A program made the position numbers and the translations under genes. The notes under the pieces were generated by a model. The model made no database searches. It was not told the origin of the DNA and saw only the letters and a program-made list of their open reading frames with translations. This document shows, one piece after another, positions 17,483-26,245 of a stretch of DNA of 33,243 nt. Origin of the DNA: Actinomycetes bacterium (GTDB lineage: Bacteria > Actinomycetota > Acidimicrobiia > Acidimicrobiales > Acidimicrobiaceae); contig JAKAQL010000023.1 in the NCBI GenBank assembly GCA_021822605.1, positions 1-33,243 on the forward strand, in the 5' to 3' direction. The first letter of the stretch is position 1. Each line of letters opens with the position of its first letter.

Positions 17483-19156
17483 CTATGTGGTTGTCGATAC
17501 TGAGAAGGCGCTTGCTAGTTGGTCAAGGCCGACAAAACCTAACGAAAGGGCCTGGTGATGGAATTGCTTGAGATTGAAATCTGGCCCTCGGAGTTGTCGA
17601 ACCTGTTCACGAATGGCGAGCCATGCTCGTTCGCCGAGCTTGTAGCTGGTGGCTTGGGCGGGCCAGCCGAGGTAGCGGTCGATTTCGGAGGTTGCAAAGA
17701 TTGAATCGATGCCTGTTACCGCACGGAGGAATTCGACTGCAGACTCACGTGTCCACCGCTTGGGCGCCTCGGCGAGCACGTTGCGTGGAATTGAATAACC
17801 ATGATGTAGTCCGATGTCAATGACCACTCTGGCCGCTCGGAAGGCTTGTGATGCGAGCATGCCGAGGCGGTAGCTCGACTCCTCGAAGAAGCCCAATTCA
17901 TCCATCAGCCTCTCGGCGTATAACGCCCAACCCTCGATATGGCCGGAGCTTCCGCCAAGGATCCTCTGGAACGGGTTCAGTCGTTCGCCAAGCCATGTCG
18001 TATAGCCGATCTGGAGGTGGTGGCCCGGTACACCCTCGTGGTAGACGGTAGTGAGCTCGTTCCAAAGGGGAAACGCAGTCCGTCCCTGGGTCGGATACCA
18101 GGTGCGGCCAGGTCGAGATAGATCCATCGACGGAGGTGTGTAGTACATGGCGGCTGCGCCGCCGGCGGGAGCCAGCATCGCTTCGACCCGTTGAATTGGA
18201 GCGGGAATGTCGAAGTGTACGCCGTTCAAGACTGCCACTGCTCCGTCGAGGACCTGTTGGTTCCAGAGCGCGAAAGCGTCAGCGCCGTGGATCACCAGTG
18301 CAGGATCGTGGTCAAGATGAGCGATCACCGCATCGATACCTGCGCCGGGAAGAATGTTGTTCGCTTCTATCTCCATGTCGCGCCGGATGCGATGTAGCTC
18401 CTCGAAGCCCCACCGGTAGGACTCCTGCGGGTCGAAGGTCGCCCCATTGAAGAGTTGGCAGTAAAGGCGCCAGCGCTCTGGACCGACTCCGTCAACGGCA
18501 ATGGTTTGCGGCAGATACTCCTGCTCGAAGAAGGTGGCGAGACCTAAGTAGGCTGATGCAGCCTCCTGGCAGGCGGCCTCGAAGTCCATGTTGCTCTTCG
18601 GTTGTGAGCGGTGATAGGAGGCAAGGAGTTCTTCGAAGTAGGAGGGACCCCCGGGCGTTGCCGTTTGTCGAGCTAATCGAGCGGCTTCAAGCGCCTGGCG
18701 CTGTGACGCGATGAGCCCTCTTTGAAGACCGAGGCGCAGACTCTGCTCGTAGCTCTCCAACGATGCGGCTACCCTACGTAGCCGCTCAGCGACCGTCTCC
18801 CAGTCTTCCTGGGTGGTACGCGGCATGAGGTCGATTGCGTGCTTAATTTGGTGCTGAGGAGAGGCGATCACGTTGACCTCCGCCATCCACTCTCCGGCGT
18901 CATGGAGTGCGAGTCCCGTACTTAGGCGTTCGATCATCAGTTGTCCTGCGATGACCTCGGTGTCAGTCGCCTCGATAGCCTGTGCTTTGGCTAGCGTGGA
19001 CCGGTCGAGTTCAGCTCTCGCTCCTACTCCATCGGCTGAATAGTCGGGGAGCCCTGCTGGATCATCCCCTGCGCCGAGCTCTGTGGCAAGAATTGGATCG
19101 AGCCGTACTCGCCGAGCGAGATACTCCTCGGCTAGCTCATTGATGGATCCTGTCAT
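17483..19156 (-). CDS. DUF885 family protein, putative zinc peptidase
   Basis: A 557-residue protein of the DUF885 family, distantly related to gluzincin-type carboxypeptidases. The key segment is HEGVPGHHLQ at 373-382, with EGWALYAE at 408-415 supplying the expected third zinc ligand. Both are the family signatures. Preceding it, YYTPPSMDLSRPGRTWY (338-354) is the conserved substrate-cleft strand. No signal peptide is apparent, so it is probably cytoplasmic. The ATG at 19156 has GAGGGAGAG upstream, better than the longer frame. Substrate is unknown; peptidase activity is inferred from the motif. It is monocistronic, flanked by a tRNA gene and a promoter-bearing gap. Confidence 0.85.
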   Translation of the reverse strand: MTGSINELAEEYLARRVRLDPILATELGAGDDPAGLPDYSADGVGARAELDRSTLAKAQAIEATDTEVIAGQLMIERLSTGLALHDAGEWMAEVNVIASPQHQIKHAIDLMPRTTQEDWETVAERLRRVAASLESYEQSLRLGLQRGLIASQRQALEAARLARQTATPGGPSYFEELLASYHRSQPKSNMDFEAACQEAASAYLGLATFFEQEYLPQTIAVDGVGPERWRLYCQLFNGATFDPQESYRWGFEELHRIRRDMEIEANNILPGAGIDAVIAHLDHDPALVIHGADAFALWNQQVLDGAVAVLNGVHFDIPAPIQRVEAMLAPAGGAAAMYYTPPSMDLSRPGRTWYPTQGRTAFPLWNELTTVYHEGVPGHHLQIGYTTWLGERLNPFQRILGGSSGHIEGWALYAERLMDELGFFEESSYRLGMLASQAFRAARVVIDIGLHHGYSIPRNVLAEAPKRWTRESAVEFLRAVTGIDSIFATSEIDRYLGWPAQATSYKLGERAWLAIREQVRQLRGPDFNLKQFHHQALSLGFVGLDQLASAFSVSTTT

Positions 19157-19344
19157 AGTGGCTCTCCCTCTGGGTAATGCCGTTAGCGTGACTTGCACGA
19201 CGGGCGCAGCCGTCCATGCGAAGGATTCGATTTTTCTACCATGGTCGACCTATCACGTCGGTGCGCTTGCCCTATCCTAGCGCTTGGCCCAGCGAAGGGC
19301 GTGTCGATGATCTTGGGATCAACGCATTCGTGGGACTCTGTTTG

Positions 19345-19420
19345 TGGAGCCGGTGGTCGGGCTCGAACCGACGACCTGACGATTACAAATCGCCTGCGCT
19401 ACCAGCTGCGCCACACCGGC
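19345..19420 (-). tRNA. tRNA-Thr (anticodon TGT)
   Basis: Reading leftward from 19420, the acceptor arm GCCGGTG pairs with CACCGGC ending at 19349. The D-arm has AGCTGGTAGCGC, the anticodon loop is TTTGTAA with anticodon TGT (threonine, ACA codons), and the T-arm holds GGTTCGAGCC. The discriminator is T and the CCA end is encoded (19347-19345). All four arms are well formed. Identity comes from the anticodon. Confidence 0.95.
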
Positions 19421-19566
19421 TGACATCAGCTAGAGCCTATCGGGTTGTGTCGGTGGGTTAGGCGCTCTTGTATGGGCCTTCTTTGTCGCACTTTGTTTAC
19501 CGTATCTTTCCCTTACGGCCAACTGGGCGGCATAACTTATTTCTGGAGCTTGGAGAATGGAGAGTT

Positions 19567-21111
19567 GTGGAGTCGTTCCGCTTTGTTGCTCAGCGCGAGT
19601 TAACGCCAGGATTGATGGGTGGTTTTCACAGTTTGCGAGCAGAGGGAGAGCCTTGCACGATCCCGCCGGGGAGGCGATTACTCAAACTTCTCCACCTCTC
19701 AGATATTCAATTGGCAGATGTAAAGTCACCAGCTCGCTACGAGTGGGTGAACTCTTTTTTTGGTGTTGCCGGCTTCGGGGAACTCATCCCTGGCTATCGA
19801 GCCCAGGAGTTTCTGGTCGCCCACGCGCTTGTCGCCATGTTGCGCCAGTTCAATGAGCTTACGAGTGGACAAGACAGAGTCTGCTGCATCGTTACTGGCG
19901 ACTCGATCGATAACTCACAGCGCAATGAGCTAGATAATTTTGTTGCTGCGATCGGTGGCGGAGTCGTCAATCTGCAATCAGGTGACGAAGCGATGGCCAT
20001 GGTCGCAGCTCATGGCTTTGGAGATACCTCCTACTGGCATCCAGAGCCAGGCGACGATGATTACAAGAAGCTTTGGGGTTTCCCCACGCTTGAAGGCTTG
20101 CTGGCGACCGCCTTTGGCCCGATTGTCTCTCCAGGTCTTAGCTGCGACTGGTATATCACCAATGGCAATCACGAATTGCTTGTCCAGGGTTTGGGAGTCA
20201 CCGATGAAGCGGCCGGGTCGATAGTCGTAGGTGAGACGAAACAGGTAAGCCCTCCTCTCGAGTTGGACCCAACCGAAGCACTGCGCCTTGGGGTTGAATC
20301 GCCTGAAGCCCTTCTTGGAGGCGGCGCGACTCGCGAGGTTGCTCCAGACTTGGATCGGTGCTTCATCGACCGTAGAACACTCGTAAAGGCTATCCGGAAC
20401 GCTGGAGGGACTCCTGCGGGTCATGGGCTTGCCGACGATGAACATCTCTACTATGCAGCCGAGCTCAACGACGAGGTGGTGTTGATCGGTCTTGACACCG
20501 CGTTCAGCTGGGGCGGGGCGGAAGGCGCCATCGATAGCATACAGGCACACTGGCTGGTCGAGATGTTGGAGCGTTACTCGTCAGTTCAGTTGACCGATGA
20601 GGGCGAGCAGACGCAGAGCGACGGTGAGGATCGACTCATCATCGTGGCGGCGCATCATCCGCTTGCGACGCTCACGAATGAGAGGGCGGCAAGGAGATCC
20701 GATTGCTACCTCGGCGACTGGCTGCTTGCCACCTTGCTTCGCTTCCCCAATGTGATCGCCTTTGTGAATGGCCATACGCATGAGAACCGCGTCCGTGTTC
20801 ATCATGGCAACGGTCGCCAACTGCTCGAAGTCACTACCTCTGCGCTCATGGATTGGCCATGCGAGGCTCGATCGCTAGAGATCACGGTGAACCAGGAAGC
20901 CATCTGGGTGACGAGCGTTATGTTGAATGTTGATGGCGTCGCAATGCCGCGACCTGACGACTTGAGCCTGCCGGGCATCGCCGCTTGGCATCGCCTGCTC
21001 GCAGCGAACTCGCCGGCCCTCACTCTTGCCCCGCATTTGGATCCCGAGGGCCAGTCACAGGATAGGAATTTCAGTTTCCGCATCGAACGGCCCTCGTGGT
21101 TGCGGCCATAG
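19567..21111 (+). CDS. Metallophosphoesterase (PPA1498-like, TIGR03767-type)
   Basis: Calcineurin-like phosphoesterase of 514 residues. Motifs in order are HLSDIQLAD near residue 43, VTGDSIDN, NGNHE, AAHHP and NGHTHE. The first metal motif reads D-x-Q (residues 46-48) instead of the usual D-x-H, which I recall as a feature of this actinobacterial family rather than a defect. The SPARYEW segment after it also fits that family. The GTG at 19567 has GGAGAG upstream; a TTG at 19468 would extend 33 residues into the upstream region of the divergent tRNA gene. Substrate is unknown. No signal peptide is evident. It ends in a gap carrying a long inverted repeat. Confidence 0.8.
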   Translation: MESFRFVAQRELTPGLMGGFHSLRAEGEPCTIPPGRRLLKLLHLSDIQLADVKSPARYEWVNSFFGVAGFGELIPGYRAQEFLVAHALVAMLRQFNELTSGQDRVCCIVTGDSIDNSQRNELDNFVAAIGGGVVNLQSGDEAMAMVAAHGFGDTSYWHPEPGDDDYKKLWGFPTLEGLLATAFGPIVSPGLSCDWYITNGNHELLVQGLGVTDEAAGSIVVGETKQVSPPLELDPTEALRLGVESPEALLGGGATREVAPDLDRCFIDRRTLVKAIRNAGGTPAGHGLADDEHLYYAAELNDEVVLIGLDTAFSWGGAEGAIDSIQAHWLVEMLERYSSVQLTDEGEQTQSDGEDRLIIVAAHHPLATLTNERAARRSDCYLGDWLLATLLRFPNVIAFVNGHTHENRVRVHHGNGRQLLEVTTSALMDWPCEARSLEITVNQEAIWVTSVMLNVDGVAMPRPDDLSLPGIAAWHRLLAANSPALTLAPHLDPEGQSQDRNFSFRIERPSWLRP

Positions 21112-21166
21112 TCCCTTCCGAGCCGCGGCTCCATGACAGAAACGGGCGTGGGTCTTTACGAAACTT

Positions 21167-21233
21167 GTCCAACGGATAGACAGCCTGACTCTTCGATCGG
21201 CGATCTCATGAACCAAGTGCCTATCCGTTGGAC
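21167..21233. repeat. 13-bp perfect inverted repeat between convergent genes
   Basis: GTCCAACGGATAG (21167-21179) and CTATCCGTTGGAC (21221-21233) are exact complements separated by 41 bases. They lie midway between the convergent stops of the phosphoesterase and the small secreted protein. No T-run follows on either strand. It may act as a transcription stop for both genes, or be the ends of a small mobile or regulatory unit. Confidence 0.75.
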
Positions 21234-21245
21234 CGCATGGGTGGG

Positions 21246-21788
21246 TTAAGGTCGGTTGCTCAAGGTGAGGGCTGATCGGGCGTCCTTCGAACCAGGATTC
21301 GAGGCCCTCGCGCCCCCCTGGCCCGAAGTACTCTGGCCGCCGGGCATGATGCTCATGGGCACGCCACCTTGAGTCTCGCAGAGTACTGGGACTGTCTCTC
21401 CCTTGGCAGTTGCGAACTCAGCGAGTTCGATGAACGCTTGGGAGTGCGCCATCTGGGTCTGGGCGTCGAGGGTTGCCGCTCCACTTGTCATCAGATGGGC
21501 GCGATAGGCGACACAGAGTCCGCGAAGACTCGCACCGGACGCGATGCCTTGATTGATCGCAGGGGTCATGGGTGTTGTCCCGGATTGATGCTGGTTGGAT
21601 TGAGACTGATTGGATTGATGCTGTGTCGCCGACGGTTGATGAACCGCGTTGGTTCTCGCGGACGCTACTGCAGGATTCGCCTTTACGGCGTGCGAATTCA
21701 TGTGTGCTACCGCGATGGTACCAAGGCCACCGGAGGCGAGAAGTGTGGCCAAGACGAGGCTTTTCCCGGAGATAAAGTTGATGAGCAT
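21246..21788 (-). CDS. Small secreted protein of unknown function
   Basis: I do not recognise this 180-residue protein. Residues 1-28 form a signal peptide (SGKSLVLATLLASGGLGTIAVA, probable cleavage after AVA). A linker rich in Gln, Asn, Ser and His (about 52-66, with SNQSQSNQHQS) follows. A short folded segment, LCVAYRAHLMTSGAATL to ETVPVLCETQ, contains two cysteines that could form a disulfide. The end is Gly/Ser-rich. Start is the ATG at 21788; GGAAAGGA lies 13-20 bases upstream. It faces the SCO4848-like gene divergently across 185 bases. A similar layout, signal peptide plus CVAYxAHL segment, exists in actinobacterial hypothetical proteins as I recall, without known role. Confidence 0.6.
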   Translation of the reverse strand: MLINFISGKSLVLATLLASGGLGTIAVAHMNSHAVKANPAVASARTNAVHQPSATQHQSNQSQSNQHQSGTTPMTPAINQGIASGASLRGLCVAYRAHLMTSGAATLDAQTQMAHSQAFIELAEFATAKGETVPVLCETQGGVPMSIMPGGQSTSGQGGARASNPGSKDARSALTLSNRP

Positions 21789-21973
21789 AGCGAATCGATA
21801 TCCTTTCCAACTTGTACTGTCTTTTGTCTTTGGCTGCGACGACCGCGGCGTCTGAAGGTGACAGCGCACATTGTGATGGAGTCGTTACAGTTTGAGCAAA
21901 GTATTTTTGTTGAGTCTGTGGATTCGTGCTAGCAGTGTGCCGGTGGCGGGGCACTTCGGAGATCGCGGACGAG

Positions 21974-22195
21974 ATGAGTAGACTCGTCAGCATGCAAGGA
22001 AAAGATAGATGGTTGCTTCGAGCGAGTGCGGCATGGAGTGTCTATGTGTGGTCGGTGCTAATCAAGAATATGGTAAAGGATCGAGAGCACTCGCTACGCT
22101 TTCGACTGGTGCACGTTGGTCTCGGGGTGATCTCAACCAGTTTCGCACTGCTGACCTGGCAGATTGCAGCGAGTAATCGCGGCTCCTCCGACTAG
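21974..22195 (+). CDS. SCO4848-like small membrane protein
   Basis: A 73-residue protein with two probable TM helices: ASAAWSVYVWSVLIKNMVKD and VHVGLGVISTSFALLTWQIA. Spacing and residues match the actinobacterial SCO4848 family of small membrane proteins (W-S-x-x-W-x-x-F-x-K-N near the first helix, an HxxL segment before the second). Function is unknown. Possible starts are the GTG at 21926, ATG at 21974 and ATG at 21992; the middle one is chosen for length and a GGAG site 12 bases upstream, but certainty is low. It converges on ybaK after 36 bases. Confidence 0.65.
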   Translation: MSRLVSMQGKDRWLLRASAAWSVYVWSVLIKNMVKDREHSLRFRLVHVGLGVISTSFALLTWQIAASNRGSSD

Positions 22196-22197
22196 GT

Positions 22198-22214
22198 TGG
22201 CGAGGGTTTCGCCA
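22198..22214. terminator. Short hairpin between convergent genes
   Basis: TGGCGA-GGGTT-TCGCCA forms a 6-bp perfect stem in the 36-base gap between the SCO4848-like gene and ybaK. It lacks a T-run, so any terminator role would be weak or bidirectional by structure only. Confidence 0.3.
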
Positions 22215-22231
22215 GGTTGGTCCGGCCTGCG

Positions 22232-22708
22232 CTAGGACTGGTAAGCGTTCAGAGCGGCTGGCATAATCAGTGCCCTGGTGATCGTGCAGAGTGCGCCGGT
22301 GGCGATGCTGAGTACGTGTGAGGGCGTGCCAGCGCTGAGCCAGATTTGATCAAAGGCAAGGAGTTCAGAGTCGACGACGACGCGAATCTGTCCGCCGAGG
22401 GCAAGCGGCGTTACACCGCCTGGCTCCAGCCCGAGCCTCGCTCGTAGGTAGTCAGCGCCAACAGGGCGGAGCTTTGTTCCTATTGCCGCACCGACCAACC
22501 GCTTATCGACACGATTGGCTCCTCCCACAACGACGAGCATCGGACCATCGCTCGTATCGAAGACGATACTTTTAGCGATCTGGCTGACTTCACAGCCAAC
22601 GGCTCGTGCCGCATCAATGGCGGTATGGGTGCCATCGTCGAATGCCCGTATCGTATCGGCGAGTCCCCAGAGGGAGAGTGTGTCTCGAACTTGCTGGAGT
22701 GGCTCCAC
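22232..22708 (-). CDS. YbaK/aminoacyl-tRNA deacylase family protein
   Basis: A 158-residue YbaK/EbsC-type domain protein. Relatives hydrolyse mischarged tRNAs such as Cys-tRNA(Pro). The segments AARAVGCEVSQIAKSIVF and VVGGANRVDKRLVGAAIG correspond to the conserved core, with K46 in the IAKS motif being the usual catalytic-site lysine. EPGGVTPLALGGQIRVVVD is the family's GGVxP loop. The GTG start overlaps the moeA TAG by one base, so it is the last gene of galU-moeA-ybaK. The exact tRNA substrate is not evident. Being free-standing and small, it could also be a general trans-editing protein. Confidence 0.88.
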   Translation of the reverse strand: MEPLQQVRDTLSLWGLADTIRAFDDGTHTAIDAARAVGCEVSQIAKSIVFDTSDGPMLVVVGGANRVDKRLVGAAIGTKLRPVGADYLRARLGLEPGGVTPLALGGQIRVVVDSELLAFDQIWLSAGTPSHVLSIATGALCTITRALIMPAALNAYQS

Positions 22709-23973
22709 TACCGTTGGCCATCCTCCGTGTGTGGACTACCAGGTGGAGAGAAGGTCTCGGCGTCAAGGCTGCCGATGAGCAAGACCTCAACGCCCTCACC
22801 GGAGGGAACTTGAGCCCCGTCGGGCAATAGGATGAACGCATTGGACTGCGCAAGCCCCGTGAGTACATGAGAACCCTGCTGTCCTTGTGGGGTAACCCGG
22901 AGCCCGCCAACACCGTCTTGCTCGACGAGGCCTCTGATGAGGTGGAGTTTCCCATCAGGCTTGTGATCGAGGGTGACGGTGGTGCGAGCCTGAAGCGTAG
23001 GTCGGAAGAGCTGTTTTGCCCCAAGCATCTGGAGAATCGACGGACGGACGAAGAGCTCAAAACTGACGAGAGCAGAAACTGGATTGCCGGGCAATCCGAA
23101 GACGGGGGTGTCACCAACGCGGCCAAATGCAAAGGGCTTTGCTGGCTTGATGGCCACCTGGAACCAGGTGATTTGATTGTCTGAGAGCTCTCTGAGCACC
23201 GCTTTGGTGTAGTCAAAGTCACCAACGCTCACGCCCCCAGAGGTGATCAGGGCATCACAGGTCTCAACTGCAGTCTCAAACGCGTAACGGATGGCCTCTG
23301 GATCGTCGCCTACGTTGCCAAGGTCGACGGCAACGGCTCCGAGCGCCGCTACGGAGTCGAGTAGGGCGGGGCGATTGGAGTCGTGAATTTTCCCTGGAGC
23401 GAGGATTTCGGCATCAGAGAGTTCGTCACCCGTTGAGATGACCCCGATGGTGGGCCTGGCGAAGGTGGTGACGTCGGTAGCTCCGAGCGAGGCGAGCACT
23501 CCCCTCACTGCGGGGGTAATCTTGGTGCCGGCTCCAAACACGTACTGGCCAGCGGGAATATCGCTGCCAGCTCTGCGAATATTCTCACCGGCCTGTGGTA
23601 GCCGGTGAATCCTGACCGCATCCCCTTCGCTCGTTGTATCTTCGACCATGACTACTGCATCGGTGCCGGGTGGGATCGGCGCGCCTGTCATGATGCGGAT
23701 AGCCTCTCCGGGATTTACAACGAGCTCCGATGGGTCATCCCCAGCTGCTACCGTCCCAATGACGTGGAGAACTGTGCTGGTTCTGGTGAGTCCTGCATCC
23801 AGGCGTATGGCGTAGCCGTCGACCGCGGTGTTGTCAAAGGGGGGTATTGGGCTCTTGACGAGCGTTGGGCCAGCAAGATAGAGCCCGCCAGCCTCTCCAA
23901 GAGGTGTTTGCACCTCTGGTAGACGCGTGACGTTGGCGAGAGTATGGTTGATCACCTCTTCCAGGGGTCTCAT
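22708..23973 (-). CDS. moeA: Molybdopterin molybdenumtransferase MoeA
   Basis: Inserts molybdate into adenylated molybdopterin to form molybdenum cofactor. The protein is 421 residues, full length. Conserved sites are PPFDNTAVDGYA (44-55), TGAPIPPGTDAVVMVE near 96-111, TGDELS (181-186), SGGVSVGDFD (245-254) and GLPGNPVS (293-300). It overlaps galU by four bases (ATGA) and ybaK by one. The galU-moeA order is common in Actinobacteria. Other molybdenum-cofactor genes are not in the window. Confidence 0.95.
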   Translation of the reverse strand: MRPLEEVINHTLANVTRLPEVQTPLGEAGGLYLAGPTLVKSPIPPFDNTAVDGYAIRLDAGLTRTSTVLHVIGTVAAGDDPSELVVNPGEAIRIMTGAPIPPGTDAVVMVEDTTSEGDAVRIHRLPQAGENIRRAGSDIPAGQYVFGAGTKITPAVRGVLASLGATDVTTFARPTIGVISTGDELSDAEILAPGKIHDSNRPALLDSVAALGAVAVDLGNVGDDPEAIRYAFETAVETCDALITSGGVSVGDFDYTKAVLRELSDNQITWFQVAIKPAKPFAFGRVGDTPVFGLPGNPVSALVSFELFVRPSILQMLGAKQLFRPTLQARTTVTLDHKPDGKLHLIRGLVEQDGVGGLRVTPQGQQGSHVLTGLAQSNAFILLPDGAQVPSGEGVEVLLIGSLDAETFSPPGSPHTEDGQR

Positions 23974-24854
23974 GAGGTTTGGAACTCTCTCGCTAGGATA
24001 CCTCGCAGTTCTGCAGCGAACGCCGGTCCGATGTCCTCTCGACCAAGTGCGATCTCGACGACAGCGCGGAGGTACTCAAGCTTGTCGCCGATATCGTAGC
24101 GACCCCGATCAAAGATAACACCGAGCACCGGCTGCGTCTGACTGAGGCGGGCGATGGCATCAGTGAGCTGGAACTCTCCGTTTTTACCAGAGGGTGTTGC
24201 TTCGATCGCCCCAAAGATCTCCGGGGTGAAAAGGTACCGACCCGTGATTGCCAGCGTTGATGGCGCCTCGCTCGGCTCAGGCTTTTCAACGACGGAGACG
24301 ACCTGTACAGTACCGTCGCCCTTCTGGACTACCTCGGCGCAACCATAGAGGCGAATCTGTTCGCGCGGAACCTCCATGAGGGAGAGGACGCTGCAACCAG
24401 TCGTATCGTGGAGAGCGAGCATATTCGATAAAAGGTCTGAGTTTTCTGCCATGATGTCGTCAGCTAACATGGTGACGAAGGGTTCGCTACCGACATGAGC
24501 CTTCGCAGCGAGGACGGCATGTCCGAGACCAAGCGGCCGACCCTGGCGGATGTAGTGGATCGTGCCGAGCTTTGAGATGGCCCGGACGAGTTCGAGATCA
24601 GCGTCGCGACCTGATTCGATGAGGAGCTGTTCAAGCTCGAAGGATTGATCGAAGTGATCCTCGATGGAGCGCTTTCCACGTCCAGTGACGACGAGGATGT
24701 TGTTGAGGTCATTTCGGATCGCCTCTTCGATGACGTATTGAATGGCTGGCTTGTCGACGACGGGCAACATCTCTTTTGGTTGAGCCTTTGTGGCTGGGAG
24801 GAATCGTGTGCCAAGACCCGCAGCAGGGATCACCACCCTTGTAACCTTCGACAT
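23970..24854 (-). CDS. galU: UTP-glucose-1-phosphate uridylyltransferase GalU
   Basis: Makes UDP-glucose, the sugar donor for surface polysaccharides and a plausible supplier for the PilZ glycosyltransferase elsewhere in the window. The N-terminal nucleotide-binding signature GLGTRFLPATKAQPKEMLP is present, followed by VVDKPAIQYVIEEA. The core carries MLADDIM at the acidic metal site and VEKPEPSEAPSTLAITGRYL, both typical. The ATG at 24854 has GAGGAG six bases upstream; the frame extends nine codons further without an SD. The protein has 294 residues. It is first in the galU-moeA-ybaK operon. Confidence 0.95.
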   Translation of the reverse strand: MSKVTRVVIPAAGLGTRFLPATKAQPKEMLPVVDKPAIQYVIEEAIRNDLNNILVVTGRGKRSIEDHFDQSFELEQLLIESGRDADLELVRAISKLGTIHYIRQGRPLGLGHAVLAAKAHVGSEPFVTMLADDIMAENSDLLSNMLALHDTTGCSVLSLMEVPREQIRLYGCAEVVQKGDGTVQVVSVVEKPEPSEAPSTLAITGRYLFTPEIFGAIEATPSGKNGEFQLTDAIARLSQTQPVLGVIFDRGRYDIGDKLEYLRAVVEIALGREDIGPAFAAELRGILAREFQTS

Positions 24855-24979
24855 GCTTCGCTCCTCGATCGTTTCGCTCATTCTAACGCGCGGGGTCTCC
24901 CGGGTGACAGGCCGGTTACAATGGTATTAGCAGTCTAGCTATCCGAGTGCTAGAAGTCCGAGTCGTGAGTGGAGGAGCG

Positions 24980-25348
24980 ATGCCGACGTATGAGTATGTC
25001 TGCAAGAAGTGTGGGAAGCATCTTGAGGTTGTACAGTCATTTTATGATGACCCCTTGACCGTTTGCGATACGTGCGGCGGCGAGCTCCGCAAGGTCTTTG
25101 GCAATATTGGCATTGTGTTCAAGGGTTCTGGCTTCTATAAGACTGACTCAAGGGGTACCGCCTCGGCGACGACGCCATCGACGAGCACTGCTCAAGAGTC
25201 GACCGCGAAGAGTGGAACCGATAATAGCAAGGCCCCATCGACTGAGCCCTCGGCGAGTACGACTCCAGCGAAGTCGACAACGCCGAAAGCTGAAAAGGGC
25301 GCTGACAAAAAGGGCTCTGACAAGAAGGGCTCTGACTCCGCAGCGTAG
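24980..25348 (+). CDS. FmdB family zinc-ribbon protein
   Basis: Small regulatory-type zinc ribbon. MPTYEYVCKKCGKHLEVVQS opens the protein and two CxxC knuckles, C8/C11 and C29/C32, form the ribbon; FKGSGFYKTD closes the domain near residue 53. A low-complexity tail rich in Ser, Thr, Lys and Ala (about 54-122), ending in repeated KKGSD units, follows. The ATG at 24980 has GGAGG four bases upstream. FmdB-like proteins were first noted near amide-metabolism genes, but most have no known role. It is divergent from galU and converges on the PHP gene. Confidence 0.88.
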   Translation: MPTYEYVCKKCGKHLEVVQSFYDDPLTVCDTCGGELRKVFGNIGIVFKGSGFYKTDSRGTASATTPSTSTAQESTAKSGTDNSKAPSTEPSASTTPAKSTTPKAEKGADKKGSDKKGSDSAA

Positions 25349-25396
25349 TCATCGACGAATTTGGCCGGCTCTCTCTCGATGCTGGCTGGTTTTGCG

Positions 25397-26128
25397 TCAG
25401 CCTTGTGAGGTAGAAGGTGAGGGTCGATCTGTTGAGGCGAGCGTTGCTGTGCCTGGAACGATGAAGGTGTCGCTCGTCTCTCGCGCTGGATCACAGGGTT
25501 GGTGGTGGAAGTGTCCTGTTGACAGGAGCTCGACGAGATCCGTCGCCTTCTCTGGCAGACGTGCGATGGTGCTATAGCTTGAGCCGATCGCCATGGCGGT
25601 ATGGGCGTCTGATGCTGCGGCCACAGGAATCCCGAATGAGTTCGCGATGGATTCGGCGGTGTGATCCACCAGTTCGGACTTCGAGTTGCCAACCTCAATG
25701 ATGTCGACGAGTCTAGCCTCGCAGATCCTGATGAGATTCTTAACACCGATCGCCTTTCGCAAGCTGTCCGTTGGGTGTGGCACGTAGACCAACCCATGCT
25801 GGTTGCGAATGTTGCGACATGTGTTTTCCAAGCCGAGGAGCCTCGGCACGAGACTGGTGAGATACAGGCCAATGATCTCCCCCTCCCCAGTATTGATCTC
25901 CTCCCCCTGTATCACCGCGAGATCAAAGCGCTCCCGGAGCGCTGTTGCAGCCCAGAAGTCGTGATGATCGGTGACGGCGACGAGGTCGAGTAGTGCTGCT
26001 CTCGCCGCAAACTCGCCCAAGGGGGTCTTGGCGTCGCCTGACCGATAGGTGTGGGTGTGAAGATCGATCCGTATACTAGCCACTTTACTGCGCTGTTTGG
26101 AACCTACCTCACTGCCGAGTGTGCGCAC
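25397..26128 (-). CDS. PHP-domain phosphoesterase
   Basis: A metal-dependent phosphoesterase of the PHP superfamily, 243 residues. The metal-binding motifs are DLHTHTYRSGD (H24, H26), VTDHHDF (D54, H55), the YVPHP segment in the centre, and ASDAH near the C-terminal third. This small single-domain type is often annotated as a histidinol-phosphatase-like or RNase/nucleotide phosphoesterase; the substrate is unclear. The GTG at 26128 is the longest start; a GTG at 26083 would also leave the whole domain. Neither has an SD. It converges on fmdB with a 48-base gap. Confidence 0.82.
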   Translation of the reverse strand: MRTLGSEVGSKQRSKVASIRIDLHTHTYRSGDAKTPLGEFAARAALLDLVAVTDHHDFWAATALRERFDLAVIQGEEINTGEGEIIGLYLTSLVPRLLGLENTCRNIRNQHGLVYVPHPTDSLRKAIGVKNLIRICEARLVDIIEVGNSKSELVDHTAESIANSFGIPVAAASDAHTAMAIGSSYSTIARLPEKATDLVELLSTGHFHHQPCDPARETSDTFIVPGTATLASTDRPSPSTSQG

Positions 26129-26245
26129 GCATGTTTCGTGACGAACCCAGCAGTGCTCCGCTGAGCTCGTATCGATTGTTGGTGCCTGTGGGGATGCGCA
26201 AGACCGAATTCGGGCTATTGGATCGTGGGTCGGTAGGCTAGAGGA

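Noticed and set aside
21120-21131. 12-bp perfect palindrome GAGCCGCGGCTC
   Set aside because: It has no loop, is short and GC-rich, and spans the end of a gene region where no binding role is suggested; chance is likely.
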